Shown: one piece after another, positions 57,055-64,000 of the stretch
How positions within the stretch are numbered: position 1 is the first letter of the stretch
How the letters are laid out: the number at the start of each line of letters is the position of its first letter
From: Polaribacter filamentus
Lineage (GTDB): Bacteria; Bacteroidota; Bacteroidia; Flavobacteriales; Flavobacteriaceae
Length of the DNA: 64,000 bases
Assembly (NCBI RefSeq): GCF_002943715.1
Contig: NZ_MQUA01000013.1
Location: 489,001 to 553,000 of the forward strand
Reading direction: 5' to 3'
The notes under the pieces: generated by a model
What the model saw: only the letters and a program-made list of their open reading frames with translations
What the model was told of the DNA's origin: nothing
The model's database searches: none
Translations under genes and position numbers: made by a program

Positions 57055-57972
57055 TTAAGAACCTTTTGTTGTTACTGAATTTTTTAAGTTTAAAAACTTA
57101 CTATTTTTCTTTTTGTTTAGGTAATGTCTTAAAACACAACCTTTTACATTATTTACGTCAAATTCTATTATAAAAGCTTCTACATCTATTTTTTGTATGA
57201 TTCTATACATTTTTTTAATATCAATTCGGTTAATTACCGAGTGAATAATATCAAAATCTTCAGCTGTTCCCTTGCCTCCAAATCCAGAACTACCTTTGTA
57301 AACCGTAAGGCCAACACCTAATTCTTCTATAATTGCAATTTTAATAAGGTCATGTTTTTTTGAAACAATAGTAACGCCAACAAAATCTTCAAAACCTTCT
57401 ATAACCGTGTCCGTTACTTTTGCCGCAATAATGTAGGTAAGTATAGAGTACAAGGCAATTTCTGTGGATATTACAAAAGCTGTGGCACTGAATAAAATAA
57501 CATTAAAAACCAGTACAATTTTACCAATACTAATGCCAAATTTATCATTTAAATAGATTCCTAAAATTTCTGATCCATCTAATACAGAACCATTTCTAAT
57601 GGCAATTCCTATTCCTGCCCCGACTAATAATCCTCCAAAAATTGAGATAAGAAGTTTATCATCCGTAATAGTTTGAAAGTTTTCGAAATGGATAAATACA
57701 GCCAACCCTAAAATACTAATGATAGATTTAATTACAATTTTTTTAGACACTGTAAAAAAACCTAAAATTAAAAAAGGAATACTAAAAAGGACTAACAAGT
57801 AAGAGATGTCAATATCTACTTGTGTTTTTACTAATAAAGCAATCCCAGTAACGCCACCATCTAAAAAACCATTAGGTAAAAGAAAAGCTTTTAATCCAAT
57901 ACTTGCAAGAACAATTCCTATAAATACCTGAAAATTTTCAAAAAAAGCTTCTATATTATTTTTAAAATTCAT
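57055..57972 (-). CDS. YitT family membrane protein (DUF161 + DUF2179)
   Basis: 305 residues. Five to six N-terminal membrane segments contain GIALRN-type motifs (KAFLLPNGFLDGGVTGIALL, IAIRNGSVLDGSEIL). A C-terminal soluble DUF2179 domain (GVGLTVYKGSSGFGGKG) lies at about residues 215-285. The family is of unknown transport function. It begins three bases after folD in the same orientation and ends the minus-strand run. Confidence 0.88.
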   Translation of the reverse strand: MNFKNNIEAFFENFQVFIGIVLASIGLKAFLLPNGFLDGGVTGIALLVKTQVDIDISYLLVLFSIPFLILGFFTVSKKIVIKSIISILGLAVFIHFENFQTITDDKLLISIFGGLLVGAGIGIAIRNGSVLDGSEILGIYLNDKFGISIGKIVLVFNVILFSATAFVISTEIALYSILTYIIAAKVTDTVIEGFEDFVGVTIVSKKHDLIKIAIIEELGVGLTVYKGSSGFGGKGTAEDFDIIHSVINRIDIKKMYRIIQKIDVEAFIIEFDVNNVKGCVLRHYLNKKKNSKFLNLKNSVTTKGS

Positions 57973-57975
57973 TAT

Positions 57976-58857
57976 TTAATTTTGGCTTTTTCTTTTACAA
58001 GCTAATAAAGTATTTTTTAGTAACATTGCTATTGTCATCGGGCCAACTCCACCAGGAACCGGAGTAATAAAATCTGCTTTTTTAGCAACTTCGTCAAAAG
58101 CAACATCGCCAACCAATCTAAATCCGTTTTTCTTACTAGAATCAGCAACACGTGTAATACCAACATCTATAACGGTAACATGTTCTTTAACCATATCGGC
58201 TTTTATAAACTCAGGAATCCCTATTGCAGCAATAATAATGTCAGCTTGTAAAGTTATTTCTTTTAGATTTTTAGTTCTGCTATGGCACATGGTAACGGTT
58301 GCATTACCAACTTTTCTTTTCTGTGATAATAAAATACTCATTGGGCTGCCAACAATATGACTTCTTCCTAAAACAACAACATGTTTTCCAGAAGTTTCCA
58401 CGTTGTATCTGTCTAATAATTCTAGAATACCGAAAGGAGTTGCAGAAATAAACGTTGGTATGTTCAATGCCATTTTCCCAACATTTGTTGGATGAAATCC
58501 GTCAACATCTTTATCAGGATTAATTGCCATTAATATTTTCTGTTCATCGATATGTTTTGGCAAAGGAAGCTGAACAATAAATCCATCTACATCATTATCA
58601 ACATTTAAAATTGCTATTTCATTTAACAAATCTTCTTCGGTGGTTTTCTCTGATAATCGTATTAAAGTAGATTCAAAACCAACTCTTTCGCAAGCTTTTA
58701 CTTTTGCATTTACATACGTAATACTTGCGCCATTATTACCAACTATAATAGCAGCTAAATGTGGTGTTTTGTTTCCATTATTTTTGAACTCTCTTACTTC
58801 TAAAGCAATTTCTTCTTTAATATCTGCTGATGTTTTTCTTCCGTCTAGTAAAATCAT
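57976..58857 (-). CDS. folD: Bifunctional methylene-THF dehydrogenase/cyclohydrolase FolD
   Basis: 293 residues. Conserved motifs: [16 protein letters not shown] (catalytic Lys region), [48 protein letters not shown] (Rossmann) and [20 protein letters not shown]. It interconverts 5,10-methylene-, methenyl- and 10-formyl-THF. The start ([17 protein letters not shown]) overlaps the end of the upstream glycosyltransferase by 41 nt. Confidence 0.95.
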   Translation of the reverse strand: MILLDGRKTSADIKEEIALEVREFKNNGNKTPHLAAIIVGNNGASITYVNAKVKACERVGFESTLIRLSEKTTEEDLLNEIAILNVDNDVDGFIVQLPLPKHIDEQKILMAINPDKDVDGFHPTNVGKMALNIPTFISATPFGILELLDRYNVETSGKHVVVLGRSHIVGSPMSILLSQKRKVGNATVTMCHSRTKNLKEITLQADIIIAAIGIPEFIKADMVKEHVTVIDVGITRVADSSKKNGFRLVGDVAFDEVAKKADFITPVPGGVGPMTIAMLLKNTLLACKRKSQN

Positions 58858-60318
58858 TTTCTTTTAAAATATAAATTATGACTGTTATATTATTTTTGTT
58901 GAATTCTTGTAAAATTCTGTAATTAGTATCTAAAATTTCATATTCGCTATCTGTAAGATTGTACACATTTGAATAAAAAACATACTTATTTACTGTATTA
59001 AAATTTTCAAAGGATCTTTGATCGCCTCTAAAATCAATATTATCTAAAGTAGTTAAATTTGGAAAAAAACTAGCAACTTTATCAACATCAATTTTCTCTT
59101 TATTTAAATAATCAATAGCTTCTATTCTAAGGGAATGATAAGGAACATGCGCTAAAGTGGCATCCCAACCTTGTGATATTTCTCTTGGATACAGCCAAAG
59201 GTTCCCAGAAACAAGGCCAAATAAAAGCAATGAGAATAGTGTTTTTTTTGATTTGTAGCGGTGTTGTAAAATAGTAAATGCTAATAAAGTAAAAGTAATA
59301 TAAGAGACAATAAAATAGCGATGGCCAAAGGTATTTGTTGATATTAATGAAACGACAACTATAAAAAATACAGAAGTTGATGCGATTAATAAAAGCTGTT
59401 TACTTTTTGATGATGCAATTATTTTTTTTCCAAAAAGGATAAAACTGACTACTATAAAAACAAAAATAAAAACCCTTCCAAAATCTAAATATCTTTGAAC
59501 TAAAAAAAACAGTTTTTTAAAAATGTTTTTAAATCAGCAAACGCCCAAAGTCCAACCCAAGGGGAATCTGGGTGAGTTTGTAACCAACCTTTTGTTAGTA
59601 ATCTCCAACAAACAAAAACAAAACCGGGTAAACAACTTAATAAGTAGAATAAGAGAAATTTTAAATTCAGAATTATTTTTAGTTTCTTCTTTTCTATAAA
59701 ATGTTTATTAAAAGCATCAAACAAAAAGAGTCCGCCAAACAACATCATACTTCTAAAAGAGACAATACTTAAAAATAATAAACCAATAAATTTAGTTGTT
59801 TTATGATTGAATAGAATTCCGTTTATTGCTAGAAAAAAGAAAAATACAATGATTACTTCCGGATTTACAATTACAAACTGCGTTGATAAAGTAGGATCTG
59901 TAATAATCAATAAAAATGCTAGAATTTGATTTTTTTGATCTTCAATAAAATAGGATATAAATTTAAATAATTGATAAAAAACACCAATTGTAAAGGGCAC
60001 CATCAATAAATGAGCTACCCAAAGTTTATGACCCAAAATTTTCCATGAAATAGCTAAAAGAAAGCCTAAAAAAGGAGGATGACCCGGATCAAACTGATCT
60101 GGAATGGTCCAATCTAAAATAGAATTTAAGTATAAATGGTTGCCCATTTTTGAGGCAAATAGTATATTGTCCCAAAACATTCCATTCGTATTGGAAACAA
60201 AAAAAATACAGAAGCCTAAAAATATAAAAAGTAGATTTTTTATTTTTTCAAAGCTTAGAAAGTTCTTAAGTTCTTTAAACATTATGCAAATTAAAATGGC
60301 TGCTAAAAAAGCATCCAA
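58817..60318 (-). CDS. Polytopic glycosyltransferase (GT39/ArnT-like), frameshifted
   Basis: About 500 residues in two segments. The first has many hydrophobic helices and the loop [20 protein letters not shown], the acidic, His-containing periplasmic loop typical of lipid-linked-sugar GT-C transferases. It stops in a run of eight (59502-59509); one added base continues with [16 protein letters not shown] and four more helices to [20 protein letters not shown] and the soluble tail. Likely moves a sugar from a polyprenyl carrier onto a lipid or protein; substrate unknown. The start may be 60318 or Met13 at 60282. It separates ffh from folD. Confidence 0.65.
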
Positions 60319-60327
60319 ATAGTATTT

Positions 60328-61656
60328 TTATTTCATTCCTTGCATCATTTGCATCATCTTTTTACCACCATCGCCTTGCATCATCTTCATCATCTTACTC
60401 ATTTGATTAAATTGTTTCATCAATTGATTTACTTCTTGAATGGTCGTTCCTGATCCTTTTGCAATTCTCTTTTTTCTACTGGCATTTATCGTATTAGGTG
60501 TGCTTCTTTCATCCGGTGTCATTGAATGAATAATTGCTTCAATTCCTTTAAAAGCATCATCATCAATATCTACATCTTTCATTGCTTTACCAGCTCCAGG
60601 AATCATACCAACTAAATCTTTCATGCTTCCCATCTTTTTAATTTGTTGAATCTGACTTAAAAAGTCATCAAAACCAAATTGATTTTTAGCAATTTTCTTT
60701 TGTAATTTTCTAGCTTCTTCTTCATCATATTGATCTTGAGCACGCTCAACAAGAGAAATAACATCTCCCATACCCAATATTCTGTCCGCCATTCTATCTG
60801 GATGAAAAACATCAATAGCATCCATTTTCTCGCCAGTACCAATAAATTTTATCGGTTTGTTAACAACAGATTTTATAGACAAAGCAGCTCCACCGCGCGT
60901 ATCACCATCTAATTTTGTAAGTACAACACCGTCAAAGTTTAAGATATCATTAAAAGCTTTTGCAGTATTTACAGCATCTTGCCCAGTCATAGAATCTACC
61001 ACAAATAAGGTTTCTTGCGGATTTACAGCTTTATGAATGTCAGAAATTTCTGTCATCATTGCTTTGTCTACTGCTAAACGCCCAGCAGTATCTATAATAA
61101 CAACATTTTTGCCATTTGCTTTGGCATATTTTACAGCGTTTTGAGAAATTTCTACAGGATTATTGTTGCCAACTTCAGCATACACTTCAACGCCAATTTG
61201 TTCTCCAACAATTTGTAATTGATTTATAGCGGCTGGTCTGTATACATCACAACCAACTAAAAGAACTTGTTTAGATTTTTTATTTTTTAAATAGTTTGCT
61301 AATTTTCCTGAAAAAGTAGTCTTACCAGAACCTTGTAAACCAGACATTAAAATTACCGTTGGTGAGCCTCCTAAATGTACGCCAACAGTTTCGCCACCCA
61401 TTAATTCAGTTAGTTGATCTTTTACCAACTTTACCATTAATTGCCCCGGATTCAAGGTCGTTAATACATCTTGACCTAATGCTTCAGTTTGTACTTTTTT
61501 GGTAAATTCTTTGGCAATTTTAAAGTTAACATCGGCATCTAAAAGTGCTCTTCTAACTTCTTTTAAAGTTTCTGCAACGTTAACTTCTGTAATTTTACCA
61601 TGACCTTTTAAGGTATGTAAGGCTTTATCTAATTTATCGCTTAAATTATTAAACAT
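60328..61656 (-). CDS. ffh: Signal recognition particle GTPase Ffh
   Basis: 442 residues. N domain (MFNNLSDKLDKALHTLKGHG), then the G domain with G1 GLQGSGKTTFSGKLA near residue 108, DTAGRL near 190 and TKLDGDTRGGAALS near 247. The Met-rich M domain binds signal sequences and 4.5S RNA (repeated MMKMMQG at the C-terminus). It targets inner-membrane proteins co-translationally. No ffs RNA was recognised in the window. It carries its own upstream promoter element. Confidence 0.97.
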   Translation of the reverse strand: MFNNLSDKLDKALHTLKGHGKITEVNVAETLKEVRRALLDADVNFKIAKEFTKKVQTEALGQDVLTTLNPGQLMVKLVKDQLTELMGGETVGVHLGGSPTVILMSGLQGSGKTTFSGKLANYLKNKKSKQVLLVGCDVYRPAAINQLQIVGEQIGVEVYAEVGNNNPVEISQNAVKYAKANGKNVVIIDTAGRLAVDKAMMTEISDIHKAVNPQETLFVVDSMTGQDAVNTAKAFNDILNFDGVVLTKLDGDTRGGAALSIKSVVNKPIKFIGTGEKMDAIDVFHPDRMADRILGMGDVISLVERAQDQYDEEEARKLQKKIAKNQFGFDDFLSQIQQIKKMGSMKDLVGMIPGAGKAMKDVDIDDDAFKGIEAIIHSMTPDERSTPNTINASRKKRIAKGSGTTIQEVNQLMKQFNQMSKMMKMMQGDGGKKMMQMMQGMK

Positions 61657-61681
61657 AATTTGTCTTCTTTTTTAGGAAGCA

Positions 61682-61689
61682 CAAATATA
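61682..61689 (-). promoter_or_regulatory. Bacteroidota -7 promoter element for ffh
   Basis: The minus strand reads TATATTTG (TAnnTTTG), 25 nt before the ffh ATG. Likely start of the ffh-glycosyltransferase-folD-yitT transcript. Confidence 0.55.
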
Positions 61690-61729
61690 AGAATTAGAGA
61701 TGATTAGTAAAGTGATAAAAGGGAGTTTT

Positions 61730-62175
61730 TTAATTATTAGTCTTTAAAAACAAGCTTGTAAAAAAGTTGATTAAATGTATAAATATTGAAAACAAGAAAA
61801 TTATAAAGGATATAAGTAAGGCTTGATCTAGATTGATAGAATATAAAAAATCATTTGCAGGTAATTTTTCGTCAGATTTTGAATTAAAAATGATAAATAT
61901 AAAGAGAATTACAGCGATTATTTGCAAAAATATATGCACAATTGTTAGCCATATTTTAGCTTCTTTTTTTGCCCAAATTAAACAGAAATAATTTAAGCCA
62001 ATTAAACAAAAGAAAATAGCGGAGATATAACACCACAAATCTGCATAAAAAATTAAATACGTATCAAAAAGAGCAATATCTAAAGTAATATTCCTTTTTA
62101 AAAATCCTAATATAATAAAAGCGCAAGCTAGTCCTAAAAAAAAAGATGAGGTTTCGTTATTAATTTTTTATTTAT
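61730..62175 (-). CDS. Small membrane protein, 5' end uncertain (paralogue 2)
   Basis: The intact part (from 62038) has four hydrophobic helices (WCYISAIFFCLIGLNYFCLI ... LHLINFF-type C-terminus). Upstream sequence continues in a compatible frame as KPHLFFFLGLACAFIILGFL and DIALFDTYLIFYADL if one T is added to the run 62136-62144. No ATG is then found (an ATA stands where one is expected), so the start is unclear. It is paralogous to the adjacent gene. DTY(F/L) followed by hydrophobics recalls the first helices of haem-copper oxidases; this is only a resemblance. Confidence 0.4.
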
Positions 62176-62193
62176 AAATATTAAAATCAATTA

Positions 62194-62631
62194 TCAAGTA
62201 TTTTTGAAAAAAGTTAAAATAAAATTAAGGAAATGCAAGCAAATAGAGATGGTGAATAAGATATAGGTGACAGAAAGAATCGCATAAAAATCTATAGAAT
62301 CCGATAAAAAATTGAAAGTAAAAATTGTTTTTGAATATAAAAAGAGGACACAAAAAATAAAAGGGACTAATGAAGCGACCTGAAACATAATAAAAACAAA
62401 GACAAAATATGTATAGTTTGTTTTTTAGCCCAATAAAATATTTAATAATTTAAGCCAATTAAACTAATAAATACAGCCGAAAAATAACACCAATAATGTG
62501 TTTTAATGGCAAAAAAAAGCATTGTTTATAGTCGCATCTATAATGCCATCAGGCTTAAGAATACCGATAATTATAAAAAGCGGAACTAAGCTAAAAAAGA
62601 AAATATGTGGTCTTTTAATAATCGTTTTCAC
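62194..62631 (-). CDS. Small membrane protein, broken (paralogue 1)
   Basis: GTG at 62631 reads KTIIKRPHIFFFSLVPLFII then YWCYFSAVFISLIGLNY, an in-frame TAA, IFYWAKK, and after a one-base deficit in the run 62421-62426 the rest (NYTYFVFVFIMFQVASLVPF ... FFKNT). It is homologous to the downstream gene along its length (RPH-FFF, WCYxSA, GLNY, WAKK). It could be a pseudogene (one nonsense codon) or damaged by consensus errors. It directly abuts the DinB gene. Confidence 0.4.
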
Positions 62632-63156
62632 TTAATATAAATTTTGTAAAGTATTTGTATGATGTTCTGTATGATAAGCGGTCCACATAATAATTTCTCT
62701 AACCGTCATTTTACCCATTAATGGATGACGAAGTAACAACGTATCTAAATTTCTTTCGCTAATATGAACGGTTTTGTATTGTAATTTTTTTTGTTGAATT
62801 TGCAATCTTGTCAACAAACGATCTCTTTCTTTTAAAGTTGGTTTTTTTAACTTTTGATTAAAAGTTCTTGCACCATCTTTATTTTCTATAAGTTTTTGAT
62901 TATAAATTTTAACAACAGTTTCGTAATCTCTAAGTTTTCTATTACAAATGCCAAATTTATATTTTAAAATAAATCTCGGATAACTAAGTGCATTATTTAA
63001 TAATTGTAAACTATCGACTAAGTGCTGTATATGCTGACCTGTAGACCATTTTGTGTCTGGACCCTTTTCCCAATTTTCTATTGGTTGATGTTCTAACCAA
63101 TTAAATAATTCTTGATACTTTACGTCTAATAAATTGGCAATCTTAACTTTATCCAT
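62632..63156 (-). CDS. DinB-family protein
   Basis: 174 residues from MDKVKIANLLDVKYQELFNW; 14 upstream residues in frame are discarded because the family starts here. It is a four-helix DinB fold with the metal-binding His pattern: HIQHLVDSL near residue 46 and the C-terminal AYHTEHHTNTLQNLY. DinB proteins are metal-binding, often thiol-transferase-like and stress-linked; the substrate is unknown. Confidence 0.8.
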   Translation of the reverse strand: MDKVKIANLLDVKYQELFNWLEHQPIENWEKGPDTKWSTGQHIQHLVDSLQLLNNALSYPRFILKYKFGICNRKLRDYETVVKIYNQKLIENKDGARTFNQKLKKPTLKERDRLLTRLQIQQKKLQYKTVHISERNLDTLLLRHPLMGKMTVREIIMWTAYHTEHHTNTLQNLY

Positions 63157-63258
63157 CCAACAATAATTTACAGCTTTAAAAGTAATAAATAAATACAAAA
63201 GTTTTATTAGTTTACTTCATTTATCAATGAAGTATTTTTTTTAAGAATCGACGTTTAA

Positions 63259-64000
63259 TTAGAGATAAACAGAAATAGTTAAAAAAATCATCGAAACTAA
63301 GGTTAAAATAAGAACTAAAGGTATTACAAATTTTAGCCATTTATCATAACCAACTTTTACAATAGCAAGCGAAGCTAAAATTAATCCTGTTGGATTTATA
63401 AAGTTAAACAACCCCATGCCTATAAGATACGTGTTTACCACATGCTCTCTGCCTAAAGAAACTGTATCTGCCAAAGGAGACATTATGGGCATTGTTAAAA
63501 CAGCCATTCCCGATGATGAAGGAATAAAAAACGACAATCCGCTATACACAAAAAGCATAGAATTTATAAATAAGCCTTTGTTCATTCCGTTCGTAAAAGA
63601 GCTAGAATAGAATAATAAAGTATCACTTATTAAACCATCTTCCATTAAAATAGTAACACCTCTTGCCAAACCAATTATAAAAGCGACACTTAATAATTCG
63701 TTAGCTCCTTTTATAAAAGTATCCACAAAAATTGTTTCATTTATTCTGCATATAAATCCTATTAAAAGTCCGCCAACAAAGAAAACGCCTGTCATTTCTA
63801 TAAACCACCAATCTAAATTACTAACACCATAAACCATTATTACAAAACATAAAATAAAAATAGTAAGCACTAATTTTAAACGAAATGTAAAGTTGATGGT
63901 TTCTGATGAATTCTGAAAAGAAAACCTTTTTTCGATACTTTCTTTTTGATCAAAAATGATAGATTTTGATGGATCTTTTTTTACTTTTTGAGCATATCTT
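63259..64000 (-). CDS. YfcC-family transporter, 5'-truncated by window edge
   Basis: The frame is open to base 64000 (RYAQKVKKDPSKS at the edge), so the N-terminus is outside. The visible 247 residues have about seven hydrophobic helices with GANELLSVAFIIGLARGVTI, FFIPSSSGMAVLTMPIMSPL and MGLFNFINPTGLILASLAIV. These motifs are those of the YfcC/DcuC-like group of predicted C4-dicarboxylate or arginine/ornithine-type carriers. Substrate not assignable. Confidence 0.8.
   Translation of the reverse strand, partial: RYAQKVKKDPSKSIIFDQKESIEKRFSFQNSSETINFTFRLKLVLTIFILCFVIMVYGVSNLDWWFIEMTGVFFVGGLLIGFICRINETIFVDTFIKGANELLSVAFIIGLARGVTILMEDGLISDTLLFYSSSFTNGMNKGLFINSMLFVYSGLSFFIPSSSGMAVLTMPIMSPLADTVSLGREHVVNTYLIGMGLFNFINPTGLILASLAIVKVGYDKWLKFVIPLVLILTLVSMIFLTISVYL

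Noticed and set aside
1..64000. tRNA, rRNA, 4.5S RNA or riboswitch
   Set aside because: No cloverleaf, rRNA-like or conserved riboswitch core was recognised by eye; a covariance-model scan would be needed to exclude them.

Overview
The window is AT-rich DNA from a marine member of the Bacteroidota, most likely Flavobacteriaceae and close to Polaribacter (inferred from gene families and synteny, not from a search). Supporting traits are SusC/SusD pairs, type IX secretion (T9SS) sorting domains, PorP/SprF remains, Bacteroidota-type promoters (TAnnTTTG at -7) and no obvious Shine-Dalgarno sites. No rRNA, tRNA or CRISPR array was seen.

Layout. 1-13 kb is housekeeping: SurA-type foldases, a MoxR ATPase, RsmD, a RecD-like helicase, an LpxR-like lipid A deacylase, two tandem PPK2 kinases, a thioredoxin-type arsenate reductase, an Smr protein and a cysteine desulfurase. 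Relics sit between them: an adhesin/PorP fragment (9.4-9.8 kb) and two GH13 amylase 3' halves joined back to back (12.2-13.7 kb). 14.2-46.1 kb is a beta-glucan (laminarin-type) utilisation locus. It holds a propeller/Y_Y_Y/LuxR regulator, SusC, SusD and a lipoprotein with a fresh 483-bp internal duplication. A dead ISAzo13-like element follows. Then comes a long operon: a GH-A-clan glycosidase fused to a barrel-like C-terminus, a CBM lipoprotein, GH16, a PKD/CBM lipoprotein, a GH149-type phosphorylase, GH17, GH30 and a GPH sugar symporter. Last are an FG-GAP pseudogene split by an IS630-type element and a T9SS-secreted CBM protein. 46-64 kb returns to general functions: a DUF255 thioredoxin-domain lipoprotein, DUF4369, DUF819, a sortilin/BNR-repeat protein, a decayed HerA/DUF853 ATPase, a cupin, and the minus-strand run ffh - glycosyltransferase - folD - yitT. 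It ends with small membrane proteins, a DinB protein and a YfcC-type transporter cut by the window edge.

How the locus should work (inference from families). Surface lipoproteins and the T9SS protein bind beta-1,3/1,6-glucan. GH16, GH17, GH30 and the GH-A/barrel protein cut it, and SusCD imports oligosaccharides. The GPH symporter moves them into the cytoplasm, where the phosphorylase conserves bond energy as glucose-1-phosphate. Three transcription units (susC, the GH operon, the T9SS protein) share two upstream sequence blocks, which suggests one regulon under the adjacent LuxR-type regulator.

Quality caveat. About a dozen otherwise intact genes are broken by a shortage of one base (in one case two), nearly always inside a homopolymer. 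No clear gain of a base was found. This looks like consensus error more than biology, so those genes are annotated as single frameshifted CDSs. True decay, with nonsense codons, deletions or lost catalytic motifs, is marked as pseudogene.
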